DNA of 64,000 nt from Pikeienuella piscinae. Its GTDB lineage: Bacteria; Pseudomonadota; Alphaproteobacteria; Rhodobacterales; Rhodobacteraceae. A program made the position numbers and the translations under genes. The notes below the pieces were generated by a model. That model worked only from the letters and a program-made list of their open reading frames with translations. It was not told where the DNA came from and did no database searches. Shown here in pieces: positions 36,257-45,263 of this stretch (position 1 is the stretch's first letter; every line of letters begins with the position of its first letter). The stretch is taken from NCBI RefSeq assembly GCF_011044155.1, contig NZ_CP049056.1, positions 434,001-498,000 of the forward strand, given 5' to 3'.

Positions 36257-38839
36257 ATGCCTGTCGTCGTTGTCGAGTCGCCCGCCAAAGCCAAGACCAT
36301 CAACAAATATCTCGGGCCCGACTACAATGTCCTCGCGTCCTATGGGCATATCCGCGATCTGCCGTCGAAGGACGGGTCGGTCGATCCCGATAACGGATTC
36401 GAGATGATCTGGCAGGTCGACAGTAAGGCGGCGCCGCATGTGCGCGCCATCGCGGATGCGCTGAAAGCCGACCCGAAACTCATTCTCGCCACCGACCCTG
36501 ACCGGGAGGGCGAGGCGATCTCGTGGCATCTGCTGGAAGCGCTGAAGAAGCGCCGGGCGCTGAAGGGCGACGCGCCGGTGCAGCGGGTGGTTTTCAACGC
36601 GATCACCAAATCGGCGGTGACCGACGCGATGCGTCAGCCGCGCGGTATCGATATGGAGCTGGTCGAAGCCTATCTCGCCCGCCGCGCACTCGATTATCTC
36701 GTCGGCTTCCGGCTTTCGCCGGTGCTATGGCGCAAGCTCCCAGGCGCCAAGTCCGCCGGCCGGGTCCAGTCGGTCGCGCTTCGACTGATTGTCGAACGCG
36801 AAATGGAGATCGAGGCGTTCCGCGCCCGCGAGTACTGGACCGTGAAGGTTGAGTTGGAGACCCCGCGTGGCGACCCGTTCGAGGCGCGGCTGACCGAGCT
36901 AGACGGAAAGAAGCTGGATCGGTTCGATCTCGGGGACGAGACGGCGGCGAAGGCCGCGGTGGCGGCGATCAAGGCGCGGGCGTTGAAGATCGCCAGCGTC
37001 GAGGCGAAACCGGCGAGCCGTAATCCCTCGCCGCCCTTCATGACCTCGACGCTGCAGCAGGAGGCCTCGCGCAAGATCGGCCTTGGCGCGCAGGCGACGA
37101 TGCGCGCGGCCCAGCGGCTCTATGAGGCCGGGCATATCACCTATATGCGAACCGATGGCATCGACATGGCGCCTGAAGCGGTCAAGGCTGCGCGCGAGGC
37201 GATCGCGGCGCGTTACGGCGAGTCCTACGTTCCCAAAAACCCGCGCGTCTACAAGAACAAGGCGAAGAACGCGCAGGAAGCGCATGAGTGCATCCGTCCC
37301 ACGGTGATGACCGCGGCGCCGGATAACCTGAAAGGGCTGGAGCCGGATCAGGCTCGGCTCTACGAATTGATCTGGAAGCGCACCCTCGCGAGCCAGATGG
37401 AGTCGGCGCGGCTCGAGCGCACGGTGGTCGAGGTCGCCGGGGCGGATGGCGGTGTCGGACTGCGCGCGACGGGGCAGGTGGTCAAGTTCGACGGTTTTCT
37501 CCGTGTTTATGAAGAAGGCCGCGACGATGTAGTGGACGAGGAGGAGGGGCTGTTGCCTGAGATCCTCGCCGGCGAGGGCGCGGACCAGAAGGCTGTGATC
37601 CCGCTCCAGCATTTCACTCAACCGCCGCCGCAGTATACCGAGGCGACGCTGGTCAAGCGAATGGAGGAGCTTGGCATTGGGCGCCCCTCGACCTACGCCT
37701 CGATCATCACGGTGATCCAGGACCGCGAATATGTGCGGAAGGAAAAGGGCCGGTTGATCCCCGAAGACAAGGGACGGCTCGTCATCGCGTTCCTTGAAAA
37801 CTATTTCAAGCGCATCGTGAATTACGACTTCACCGCCTCGCTGGAAGCGGACCTAGACGATGTTTCCGGCGGGCGGGCCGAGTGGAAAGCGGTTCTGGAG
37901 CGGTTCTGGAAGAATTTCTCCGCTGATCTGGAGGCGACATCGGAACTCAGGATCACCGATGTCCTGGAGACGATCAACGATGTGCTCGCTCCGCATATCT
38001 TCCCTGATCCGGGCGACGGGAGCGATCCGCGCCTCTGCAAGGCCTGCGGCATGGGGCGACTTTCGCTGAAGACCGCGCGCTCCGGCGGCGCGTTTATCGG
38101 CTGCTCGAACTATCCTGACTGCCGCTACACCCGTTCGCTCGGCGGCGAGGAGGCGGCCGAGGATCGTGTGCTGGGACAGGACGAATACGGCGTCGACGTC
38201 TGGCTGAAATCCGGGCGTTTCGGCCCCTATGTCCAGCTTGGCGAACAGGACCCAGGGTCGAAGGAAAAGCCGAAACGCGCGTCGCTGCCAAAGGGAGCGG
38301 CGCCGCAGGAGATGACGCTGGCGCGGGCGCTCGAACTTCTCTCGCTGCCGCGTCTCGTTGGTAAGCATCCCGAGGATGGCGAGCCGATCGAGGCGGCGAT
38401 CGGCCGGTTCGGACCCTATGTCCGTCACGGCAAGACCTATGCGAACTTGAAGGATCCGGATGATGTATTCACCATCGGCATGAACCGGGCGGTGGAGTTG
38501 ATCGCGGTGAAACGCGCCAATCCAGGTCGTGGGCGGACGGCTGCGACTCCGCTTCGTGAACTCGGCGAACATCCCTCGGGCGGCAAGATCAACCTGATGG
38601 AGGGCCGCTACGGGCCGTACGTGAAATGGGAGAAGGTTAACGCTACACTCCCGAAAGAGGCGGACCCGGCGACGCTGTCGCTGGAGGCCGCGTTGGAGCT
38701 GATCGCTGCTAAGGCCGGAAAGACGCCGAAGAAGAGGGCCGCGCCGAAGAAAGCTGCAAAAAAGCCCGCAAAGAAGAAGCCAGCGAAGAAACCGGCGAAA
38801 AAAAGGGCCGCCGGTGATGCCGAAGGGGTGGTGGAGTAG
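36257..38839 (+). CDS. topA: DNA topoisomerase I
   Basis: This type IA topoisomerase of 860 residues relaxes negative supercoils. The TOPRIM domain starts VVVESPAKAKTINKYLG and has the acidic DPDREGEAISWHL triad. The catalytic Tyr is Y296 in ITYMRTDG. A four-Cys zinc motif occurs near residues 595-620 (CKACG and GCSNYPDC). C-terminal TopA repeats (GRFGPYV, GRYGPYV) follow. The last 45 residues are a Lys/Ala/Pro-rich basic tail, common in alphaproteobacteria and likely DNA-binding. Expression with dprA upstream is probable. Confidence 0.97.
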   Translation: MPVVVVESPAKAKTINKYLGPDYNVLASYGHIRDLPSKDGSVDPDNGFEMIWQVDSKAAPHVRAIADALKADPKLILATDPDREGEAISWHLLEALKKRRALKGDAPVQRVVFNAITKSAVTDAMRQPRGIDMELVEAYLARRALDYLVGFRLSPVLWRKLPGAKSAGRVQSVALRLIVEREMEIEAFRAREYWTVKVELETPRGDPFEARLTELDGKKLDRFDLGDETAAKAAVAAIKARALKIASVEAKPASRNPSPPFMTSTLQQEASRKIGLGAQATMRAAQRLYEAGHITYMRTDGIDMAPEAVKAAREAIAARYGESYVPKNPRVYKNKAKNAQEAHECIRPTVMTAAPDNLKGLEPDQARLYELIWKRTLASQMESARLERTVVEVAGADGGVGLRATGQVVKFDGFLRVYEEGRDDVVDEEEGLLPEILAGEGADQKAVIPLQHFTQPPPQYTEATLVKRMEELGIGRPSTYASIITVIQDREYVRKEKGRLIPEDKGRLVIAFLENYFKRIVNYDFTASLEADLDDVSGGRAEWKAVLERFWKNFSADLEATSELRITDVLETINDVLAPHIFPDPGDGSDPRLCKACGMGRLSLKTARSGGAFIGCSNYPDCRYTRSLGGEEAAEDRVLGQDEYGVDVWLKSGRFGPYVQLGEQDPGSKEKPKRASLPKGAAPQEMTLARALELLSLPRLVGKHPEDGEPIEAAIGRFGPYVRHGKTYANLKDPDDVFTIGMNRAVELIAVKRANPGRGRTAATPLRELGEHPSGGKINLMEGRYGPYVKWEKVNATLPKEADPATLSLEAALELIAAKAGKTPKKRAAPKKAAKKPAKKKPAKKPAKKRAAGDAEGVVE

Positions 38840-38862
38840 GCCGCGCGCCGGGAAGGCCTTGC

Positions 38863-39282
38863 GTGTCCGCTGCGGGCCTCGCCTTTCTCTACGCCGCCAC
38901 GGCGGCGATATTCGTCTGCGCCGATCTGGTCGGACTTAATATGATCGTGAAGCAGGTCTTCATGCGCGACGCCGCGCCGCTCTTTCTTGACGAGGTGCGG
39001 GCGATCCCCGCACTGCTATTCTACCTGTCCTATGTGGCCGGGCTGGTCTGGTTCGTTTCTGCGCCGGCGCTGCAACGGGGCGATTCGCTCATGGGAGCAT
39101 TCATCACCGCAGCCGGTTTTGGCGCCGTCGCCTACGGGGCCTATGAATTCACCAACCTCGCGACTCTGGCGGCGTGGACCCGGGCGATGGCGTGTGTTGA
39201 CCTGCTCTGGGGCGCGCTTCTCAGCGGGGTCTCCACGGTTGGCGCGCTCGGTCTTGCGCGGAGGGTGCTGAAGACCTCATAG
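38863..39282 (+). CDS. DUF2177-type membrane protein
   Basis: This 139-residue integral membrane protein has four predicted helices (about residues 5-27, 48-67, 76-96 and 110-130) and the conserved GAYEFTNLATL segment typical of DUF2177. Function is unknown. It starts with GTG 23 bases after topA and may be read through from it. Its stop overlaps the stop of the leftward acetyltransferase gene by 6 bases. Confidence 0.75.
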   Translation: MSAAGLAFLYAATAAIFVCADLVGLNMIVKQVFMRDAAPLFLDEVRAIPALLFYLSYVAGLVWFVSAPALQRGDSLMGAFITAAGFGAVAYGAYEFTNLATLAAWTRAMACVDLLWGALLSGVSTVGALGLARRVLKTS

Positions 39283-39762
39283 CCGCATATACATGACCAG
39301 CGCGTCCACCTCGCCAGCCTCCGGATGACGGAATGCGCCGGGAAGGCGCCCGACCACATCGAAGCCGGCGGCGCGCCATGTCGCAATGGCGCGGGTGTTG
39401 GTCTCCACCACGAAATTGAACTGCATTGCGGCGAAGCCGGCGTTCCTCGCGACATCGAGCGAATGCGCGAGCATCGCGCGCGCGACGCCCTTGCCACGGG
39501 CCGCGGGTCCGGTGACGTAGCCGCAATTGCAGACATGCGCGCCACCCCCGCCCTGGTTGGGCTGGATATAGTAGGTGCCGACGGGCGGCGCGCCTGGCTC
39601 CATGGCCAGAAAGACGCGGCGCGGCGCCCCGGTCCAGTACCGAATCGCCGCCTCACGGCTAATCCCGGGGTCGATGGCGTAAGTGTCGCCAGCGCGGAAA
39701 ACCGGCTCAAGGAGAGACCAGAGGGCGTCGTCATCGGCGTCGGAGGCGGGACGAATCAGCAT
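39277..39762 (-). CDS. GNAT-family N-acetyltransferase
   Basis: This 161-residue GNAT fold starts MLIRPASDADDDALW. The acetyl-CoA pyrophosphate loop is in CNCGYVTGPAARGKGVARAML (R/QxxGxG/A as RGKGVA), and the C-terminal half has NTRAIATWRAAGFDVVGRLPGAF. The ATG at 39762 is chosen over an upstream TTG extension that has no similarity. The acceptor substrate is unknown; such enzymes acetylate amines on antibiotics, proteins or metabolites. It is divergent from the Hsp20 gene. Confidence 0.85.
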   Translation of the reverse strand: MLIRPASDADDDALWSLLEPVFRAGDTYAIDPGISREAAIRYWTGAPRRVFLAMEPGAPPVGTYYIQPNQGGGGAHVCNCGYVTGPAARGKGVARAMLAHSLDVARNAGFAAMQFNFVVETNTRAIATWRAAGFDVVGRLPGAFRHPEAGEVDALVMYMRL

Positions 39763-39804
39763 GGTGGGGAAGCTATCGCGGCCGTCGGCGGGCGCCAGCC
39801 AAAT

Positions 39805-39834
39805 CTTGCGCAAAGCGTGTTGCGATCACATATT
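39805..39834 (+). promoter_or_regulatory. Possible heat-shock or vegetative promoter of the Hsp20 gene
   Basis: CTTGCG at 39805-39810 and CATATT at 39829-39834 lie in the gap before the Hsp20 start, about 60 bases upstream of it. CTTG at -35 is typical of RpoH promoters in alphaproteobacteria. TTGCGC at 39806-39811 with a 17-base spacer also gives a weak sigma-70 fit. Eye-based only. Confidence 0.35.
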
Positions 39835-39895
39835 GTAGCTGTGCGGGCGCCGCTTTCGGGTCTGCGCATGAACGGTCGCTTTTACGAGGACTGAA

Positions 39896-40315
39896 ATGAT
39901 GAGCCGCGTAACCTTCGCCCAGCACCCGTTTCTCTTGGGGTTCGAACAACTCGACCGGTTGGTCGAGCGAACGCAGAAATCCGGGAATGACGGCTACCCA
40001 CCCTACAATATCGAACAACGTGGCGAGACCGCCTATCGCATCACATTGGCTGTCGCCGGCTTTGCCGAGGAAGATCTCTCGATCACCGTCGAGGATAGCC
40101 AACTGGTGATCCGCGGCCGGCAGGCGACGGAGGATGAGGAGCGGGTGTTCCTGCATCGCGGCATCGCCGCGCGCCAGTTTCAGCGTAGCTTCGTCCTCGC
40201 CGATGGCGTGGAGGTTGCGGGCGCCGACATGGCGCATGGATTGTTGCATATCGACCTCGTCAGGGCGGAGCCGGAGACGGTGATCCGCAAGGTCCCGATC
40301 GGCGCGCGGGCTTGA
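39896..40315 (+). CDS. Small heat-shock protein, Hsp20/IbpA family
   Basis: This 139-residue chaperone has an alpha-crystallin domain: NIEQRGETAYRITLAVAGFAEEDLSITVED, then the conserved FQRSFVLADGVEVAGADMAHGLLHIDL. Such proteins hold unfolding proteins at inclusion surfaces until DnaK/ClpB refolding. The N-terminal TFAQHPFLLGFEQLDRL is the class A IbpA type. The DUF1150 gene follows 41 bases later, a pair commonly seen in Rhodobacterales. Confidence 0.92.
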   Translation: MMSRVTFAQHPFLLGFEQLDRLVERTQKSGNDGYPPYNIEQRGETAYRITLAVAGFAEEDLSITVEDSQLVIRGRQATEDEERVFLHRGIAARQFQRSFVLADGVEVAGADMAHGLLHIDLVRAEPETVIRKVPIGARA

Positions 40316-40356
40316 GGCCGCGAGCCATTCTTCTCGCTTTGGAAAAGGAGACGAAC

Positions 40357-40578
40357 ATGACACATGATTATCCCACCGACGCCCTCGTCCCCGACGCTCG
40401 GCGCATTGTCTATGTCCGCCAGGTGCGGCCGGACGAGTTGCCGCAGGAGGTGACGCCGGAGACCGCGCTCTACTCAATCCATGACGAGGCGGGAAATCGG
40501 CTCGGCCTGGCCCCGGGGCGCGACCTCGCCTTTCTCGCGGCGCGCCAGCACGAACTGACTCCGGTCAGCGTCCACTGA
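40357..40578 (+). CDS. DUF1150 family small protein
   Basis: This 73-residue protein starts at the ATG at 40357, preceded by AAAAGGAGACGAAC, a strong ribosome-binding site. The core is RIVYVRQVRPDELPQE followed by LYSIHDEAGNRLGLAPGRDLAFLAARQHEL, the DUF1150 pattern. No function is known. Position behind Hsp20 suggests stress induction and a role related to protein quality control, which is inferred from context only. Confidence 0.8.
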   Translation: MTHDYPTDALVPDARRIVYVRQVRPDELPQEVTPETALYSIHDEAGNRLGLAPGRDLAFLAARQHELTPVSVH

Positions 40579-40590
40579 CGGCGGCAACGC

Positions 40591-41055
40591 TCAGGCGGCC
40601 TTTGAATCCACCGGATTGGTGAGCACGGCGTAGATCGCCGACGCATCGTCCGCCGCCCTCAACTTGGCGCAGACCGTGCTGTCGCGAAGGCAGCGGGAGA
40701 TGCGCGCGAGGGCGCGGAGATGATCGGCCCCGGCCTCCTCCGGCGCGAAGAGCGCAAAGACCAGGTCGACCGGCTCGCCATCGGCGGCGTCATAGTCGAT
40801 CGGCCGCTGCAGCCGGGTGAAAACGCCGACGATCCGGTCGAGCCCGGCGAGGCGAGCATGCGGGATGGCGACGCCACGGCCCATGCCGGTCGGGCCAAGG
40901 CGTTCGCGCTCCAGAAGAGCTTCAAAGGCGGCGCGCTGGTCGAGCCCGTAGGCGTCCGCCGCACGCTGCGCAAGCTCCTGCATCAGATGCTTCTTGCTGG
41001 TGGTGTTCAATCCGCCGTGCAGCGCCTCTGGCGAGACGATGTTCTTCAGATCCAT
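40591..41055 (-). CDS. ptsN: PTS EIIA-Ntr (nitrogen regulatory IIA)
   Basis: This 154-residue EIIA-Ntr has phosphoacceptor His66 in VAIPHARL and the characteristic GRGVAIPH and LVFALFAPEEAGADHLRAL segments. It receives phosphate from HPr and regulates potassium transport, nitrogen and carbon functions. It is the last gene of the leftward kdsD-lptCAB-rpoN-hpf-ptsN cluster. Together with EIIA-Man and HPr at 22.2-22.9 kb it forms a transport-free phosphorelay. Confidence 0.94.
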   Translation of the reverse strand: MDLKNIVSPEALHGGLNTTSKKHLMQELAQRAADAYGLDQRAAFEALLERERLGPTGMGRGVAIPHARLAGLDRIVGVFTRLQRPIDYDAADGEPVDLVFALFAPEEAGADHLRALARISRCLRDSTVCAKLRAADDASAIYAVLTNPVDSKAA

Positions 41056-41100
41056 GATGGGTCCCCGTCGGTCGTCAACTCGGTCATCCGTGGCCGCGGC

Positions 41101-41667
41101 TCACGCCGCTAGATTCTCCGGATCGATCCAGCCAATATTACCGTCCTCGCGCCGGAAGACGATGTTGAGCCGTCCATGGGCGTCGTTCCTGAACATCAGG
41201 AAAGGCGCGTCTTCAAGCTCCATCTGCATGACAGCCTCGCCAACCGAAAGCGAGAGCAGCAATGTTTTCATCTCCGCGATCACGACAGGATTGAGCGATT
41301 CCGAGTGCTCGTCCTCGTCCCGCGAGCCGGCGAGCACATAGGAGGCCGCCGGGATCTCCTCCGCCGCATCGCCACGATGCTTGATCAGCCGGCGCTTGTA
41401 GCGACGCACCTGCTTTTCGATCTTCTCTGCCAATCCATCGAATGCGGCGTAGATCTCATGCGCCTTGTTGGACGCTTTCGCGGTCAGCCCGCGCGCAAGC
41501 TTCACAACCGCGTCGGCCCGATATGCGTTGGCGTCGCGCGAGAAGGTGACGTCGGCGTCTATGACGACATCGGCGTATTTCGACACCGCCGCCATCAGTT
41601 CCGACTCGACATGCTCGCGCAGGGCGTCTCCGATGTCGATCTGTCTGCCAGTGACCTGTATCCGCAT
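41101..41667 (-). CDS. hpf: Ribosome hibernation promoting factor, long form
   Basis: The N-terminal ribosome-binding domain (IQVTGRQIDIGDALREHVESEL, then a basic helix ending RRYKRRLIKH) and a C-terminal domain (LSVGEAVMQMELEDAPFLMFRND) match long HPF, which dimerises 70S ribosomes into inactive 100S particles in stationary phase. The ATG at 41667, with GGAG upstream, gives 188 residues. It lies between rpoN and ptsN, the standard order in proteobacteria. Confidence 0.94.
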   Translation of the reverse strand: MRIQVTGRQIDIGDALREHVESELMAAVSKYADVVIDADVTFSRDANAYRADAVVKLARGLTAKASNKAHEIYAAFDGLAEKIEKQVRRYKRRLIKHRGDAAEEIPAASYVLAGSRDEDEHSESLNPVVIAEMKTLLLSLSVGEAVMQMELEDAPFLMFRNDAHGRLNIVFRREDGNIGWIDPENLAA

Positions 41668-41773
41668 GCTCAACTCCGTCTTCGCAGCCCGGCCCCGCCG
41701 AGAAGGCGCGGAACCTATGAGCGGGTTTAGCCCAAGTCAACCGACGCGGCCGCGCCCTCCCGAGCGCGGAAAC

Positions 41774-43264
41774 TCAACGTCCCAAGGCTGCCGCCTTCAT
41801 CCGTTTTCGCTGCGCCGATGACGGGATATTCATTGTCTCACGGTATTTCGCGACCGTCCGGCGCGCAACATCGACGCCGCTTTGTTTCAGTAGAGTGACA
41901 ATCCGGTCGTCCGAGAGAGATCTTGATGGATCCTCCTTTTCAATCAGAGACTTGATCTGGTGTCGAACTGCCGCGGCGGAGACCGCGCCGCCGCCGTCCA
42001 CGCTGGCAATCCCTTGAGTGAAAAAGAATTTCAGTTCAAAGACTCCGCGTTCGCAAGCTAGGAACTTATTGGCGGTGACTCGACTTACGGTTGATTCGTG
42101 CATGCCGATTTCATCCGCAACCAGCTTCAACGTCATCGGTGAAAGCGCCGCGACGCCCTGTTCGAAGAATCCGGACTGTCGGCGGACGATCTCCGTCGCC
42201 ACTTTCAGTATGGTTTGCGCGCGCTGTTCGAGCGCCCGGATCAGCCAATCCGCGTTCTGCCGGCATGTTGTCAGATAGGCTTTCACCTCGACCGAGCCGG
42301 ATGCGCCGAGTTCGTTGACATAGGCGGTGTCGAGCAGGACCTTAGGCATCGCATCCGGATTGACCTCGACGGTCCAGCCGCCGAGCGTGTTGCGCCGGAT
42401 CAGAACCTCGGGAACCACAGACGCGGCGACGCCGGTCGTGAAGGCGGCGCCCGGCCGCGGCTCGAGCCGGCGGATCTCCGCGATCATCTCGCGCAGATCC
42501 TCCTCATCCACCCCGCAAGCCGCGCGGAGCGGCGCCAGCCGCGCCGCCGCGAGATCATCGAGGCGATCGATCAACGTCGCCATCGCTGGGTCGAACCGGT
42601 CGCGTTCCTTCAGTTGCAGCGTCAGGCATTCCTTCAGGTCGCGCGCGCCAATTCCGGTCGGCTCACAACTCTGAAGCAGCGCGACCGCCTCCGCGGCGAG
42701 TCCGGAATGCGCGCCGAGCCGGGCGCCGAGCGCCTCGATATCGACGCGGAGATAGCCGGCTTCGTCTAGTTCATCGACCAGCAATGCGGCGAGCGCCCGT
42801 GTCCCGCGCGGCGCGGCGCTCGCGCCGATCTGCGGCAGAAGATGGTCGCGCAGAGAGATTTTCTGGGCCGCGGTCTCCTCGAAATCCGCCTGAGCGCCGG
42901 CGTCCGCCAGCGCTCCGTCGCGGCCAGTCCCGCCGCCGGACATCGCGCCCGACGGCCCGCCGACGGAATACGACTCCGCCGCCTCGTACAGGTTTTCGCG
43001 CCCTGTCTCAAAGCCGTTCTCCGCCTCCCCGATATCCTGGCGGGCGATGGCGCGGTCGATCGCCTCCTCCCGCGCCGTGTCGGCGCTGGAGGCCATCTCT
43101 CCGCCATCGTCGATCGCGAGAACCGGGTTTTTCTCGACCTCCTGGGCGAGATAATCGACTGTGTCGAGACGGGACATCTGCAAGAGTCGGATCGCCTGCT
43201 GTAGCTGGGGCGTCATCACCAGCTGCTGACTTTGTTTCAGTTCAACGCGCGGCCCGATCTGCAT
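41774..43264 (-). CDS. rpoN: RNA polymerase sigma-54 factor
   Basis: The N-terminal region I is Gln-rich (LKQSQQLVMTPQLQQAIRLLQMS) and interacts with enhancer-binding activators. An acidic Ala/Gly-rich region II follows. The C-terminal part has the helix-turn-helix (LVADEIGMHESTVSRVTANK) and the RpoN box ARRTVAKYRE that contacts the -24 element. The ATG at 43264 is favoured over a GTG two codons earlier because AAGG is better spaced. It gives 496 residues. Activators are not in the window. Confidence 0.96.
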   Translation of the reverse strand: MQIGPRVELKQSQQLVMTPQLQQAIRLLQMSRLDTVDYLAQEVEKNPVLAIDDGGEMASSADTAREEAIDRAIARQDIGEAENGFETGRENLYEAAESYSVGGPSGAMSGGGTGRDGALADAGAQADFEETAAQKISLRDHLLPQIGASAAPRGTRALAALLVDELDEAGYLRVDIEALGARLGAHSGLAAEAVALLQSCEPTGIGARDLKECLTLQLKERDRFDPAMATLIDRLDDLAAARLAPLRAACGVDEEDLREMIAEIRRLEPRPGAAFTTGVAASVVPEVLIRRNTLGGWTVEVNPDAMPKVLLDTAYVNELGASGSVEVKAYLTTCRQNADWLIRALEQRAQTILKVATEIVRRQSGFFEQGVAALSPMTLKLVADEIGMHESTVSRVTANKFLACERGVFELKFFFTQGIASVDGGGAVSAAAVRHQIKSLIEKEDPSRSLSDDRIVTLLKQSGVDVARRTVAKYRETMNIPSSAQRKRMKAAALGR

Positions 43265-43315
43265 CGTCACACCTTGTCACGCCTTCCACTTCCGACCCGC
43301 TCGCCGGGCTTGTCT

Positions 43316-44053
43316 TCAGATACGAAACCCTTCGCCCAGATATACGCGCCGGACCACAGGATCGTTCACCACCTCGTCGGGCTTTCCGCTCATCAGGACC
43401 TGACCCTCATGCAAGATATATGCCCGGTCGATTATTTCGAGAGTCTCCCTCACATTGTGATCGGTGATCAATACCCCTATACCGCGATCTTTAAGATGTT
43501 TCACCAGAATCCGGATATCGCTGACGGCGATCGGGTCGACGCCGGCGAACGGCTCGTCCAGCAGGACAAACGACGGATCCGAGGCGAGACATCGCGCGAT
43601 CTCCACCCGCCTGCGCTCGCCGCCGGAAAGTGAGGTCGCCGGCGCGTCGCGGAGTCGTGAAACCGAAAATTCCTCCAGCAGCGCGTCGAGCCGCGCGCGC
43701 CGCTCCGCCCGGTCGGGGACCACAAGCTCCAGCACGGCGAGGATGTTCTTTTCCACCGTCAAGCCACGGAAGATGGATGCTTCCTGCGGTAGATAGCCGA
43801 GGCCCATGCGCGCGCGCCGATACATCGGCAGGCGGGTGACGTCCTGATTGTCTATTTCTATCCGTCCGTTGTCGGGCGTCACGAGACCGGTGATCATGTA
43901 GAACGTCGTGGTCTTCCCGGCGCCGTTGGGCCCGAGAAGGCCGACCGCTTCGCCACGCGTCAGGTCAAGATCAACGCCCTGCACCACCTGCCGGCCGCGA
44001 AAGGACTTCGCAAGCCCACGTGCGGAGAGGCCCGACGGCCCCGGTTCGGACAC
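43316..44053 (-). CDS. lptB: LPS export ABC transporter ATP-binding protein LptB
   Basis: This 245-residue ABC ATPase drives lipopolysaccharide extraction from the inner membrane with LptFG. Walker A is [17 protein letters not shown], the signature is [16 protein letters not shown], and Walker B is [15 protein letters not shown]. The segment [18 protein letters not shown] is characteristic of LptB. It is 4 bases downstream of lptA and upstream of rpoN. LptF and LptG genes are not in this window. Confidence 0.96.
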   Translation of the reverse strand: MSEPGPSGLSARGLAKSFRGRQVVQGVDLDLTRGEAVGLLGPNGAGKTTTFYMITGLVTPDNGRIEIDNQDVTRLPMYRRARMGLGYLPQEASIFRGLTVEKNILAVLELVVPDRAERRARLDALLEEFSVSRLRDAPATSLSGGERRRVEIARCLASDPSFVLLDEPFAGVDPIAVSDIRILVKHLKDRGIGVLITDHNVRETLEIIDRAYILHEGQVLMSGKPDEVVNDPVVRRVYLGEGFRI

Positions 44054-44057
44054 CGCT

Positions 44058-44606
44058 TCAGTCCGCCGCTTTCGGCGGGTCCTTCGGGGCGGGCGTGAAA
44101 ACGCTCTTGACCCTTCCGCCGCCGCCGTCGACGCGACCCTCGCCGGTGTTGAGATCGATCGAGAGCGCCGCCCCTTTCACGACGTTGCCGCCTTGGGTGA
44201 GCGTCACGCCGCCCGTCATCCGGATGGCGCCCGCGGCGACATCATACTCGGCGACGTCGCCGGCCGCCGTTTCCTCCTGATTCGAGAGGAATACGTCGCC
44301 GCGCGCCTCCAGAAGCCGGATCTGGCCAGTGCCGGCGCCGCCATCGCCGTAATGCACCTCCAGTTCGTCCGCCGTGAGCTTGAGCGTGCCCTGTCCGGCG
44401 ACGACGCCGCCCTTGAAAATGGCGATGTTCTGGCTCTCGCGAACTTCCAGACTGTCGGCGGCGATTTCGATCGGCTGCGTCCGGTCATGCTTGAAGCCGC
44501 CGAACGGACTCGTCGACTGCGCTGCGGCCGGATCGCTCGCAAGCCCGGCTGTCAGGCCCGCAATAAGAAGCGCGGCGAAGGCTGCGCCGCGCGCGAAGGT
44601 CATCAT
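44058..44606 (-). CDS. lptA: LPS transport periplasmic protein LptA
   Basis: This 182-residue OstA-like protein has a signal peptide (about residues 1-29, [18 protein letters not shown]). The beta-jellyroll core has [32 protein letters not shown], and the typical [14 protein letters not shown] repeat follows. It forms the periplasmic bridge carrying LPS between LptC and LptD. It is encoded between lptC and lptB, the standard order. The C-terminal 25 residues are Gly/Pro/Lys-rich and probably disordered. Confidence 0.92.
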   Translation of the reverse strand: MMTFARGAAFAALLIAGLTAGLASDPAAAQSTSPFGGFKHDRTQPIEIAADSLEVRESQNIAIFKGGVVAGQGTLKLTADELEVHYGDGGAGTGQIRLLEARGDVFLSNQEETAAGDVAEYDVAAGAIRMTGGVTLTQGGNVVKGAALSIDLNTGEGRVDGGGGRVKSVFTPAPKDPPKAAD

Positions 44607-44618
44607 GTCGGTCGTCTC

Positions 44619-45263
44619 CTAGCCCCGCCGACGCTCCATCATCGGCGCCTCGATCCGGACCCTAACGCGATTTTCAAACCATATGTAGGCGCCTTCGCCC
44701 GGATCCGTACCTTCATCCGGCGCCCTGGTCGCGCGCATCGTCTCGGCGGTGATCCGTCCGAGCGCGCTTTCGGCCACAACATCGCCCGCCGCGGTCACGA
44801 CTTCCTTCTTCGCATCGAGTGCGGCGGTCATGGCGGTGACGATGTAGCCTTCCGATGTTTCCAAGCGAACCCCGCCGGACAGGGCGACGTGATTCTCGTT
44901 CGGGCGGATCATGCCGGTCTCGGCTGCGAGCGTGACAACGCGGCCATCGACGAGTTCAATCTCGCCCTTGACCTTGGAAAGCTCGATCTTTTCCGGTTGC
45001 GGTCCGTCAGGCAGCGCCCACTCCGCGGTAACGACGAAGGGCTCGCCCCGGCTTGTCGCGCCGGTGAAACGCGGATTCGTCAACCTGAGGCCATCATCGA
45101 GCGCCGAGACGTCGACGCCTTCGAAGCTGATCCGACCGTCATAGATGGCGCTGTTGAACAGAAAGAGCGAGGCGAAGACTCCGATCGCGACAAGCGGCAG
45201 ACCGATCTTCAGCGCGCGGAGGACGACCGCGCGGCGATCCCGCCTCCGCGCGGGCGGCTTCAC
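44619..45263 (-). CDS. lptC: LPS export protein LptC
   Basis: This 214-residue bitopic inner-membrane protein has a basic N-terminus, one helix at about residues 23-42 (IGLPLVAIGVFASLFLFNSA) and a periplasmic LptC/OstA-like jellyroll with repeated strands (GRVVTLAAETGMI, NHVALSGGVRLETSEGYIVT). It docks LPS from LptBFG to LptA. It overlaps kdsD by 4 bases, which indicates coupled translation. The fold and the place in the cluster make the call secure although LptC is poorly conserved. Confidence 0.88.
   Translation of the reverse strand: MKPPARRRDRRAVVLRALKIGLPLVAIGVFASLFLFNSAIYDGRISFEGVDVSALDDGLRLTNPRFTGATSRGEPFVVTAEWALPDGPQPEKIELSKVKGEIELVDGRVVTLAAETGMIRPNENHVALSGGVRLETSEGYIVTAMTAALDAKKEVVTAAGDVVAESALGRITAETMRATRAPDEGTDPGEGAYIWFENRVRVRIEAPMMERRRG

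Noticed and set aside
42000-43264. Acidic, Ala/Gly-rich region in rpoN considered as a frameshift
   Set aside because: It matches the variable region II of sigma-54 proteins, and the frame is continuous into the conserved C-terminal domains.
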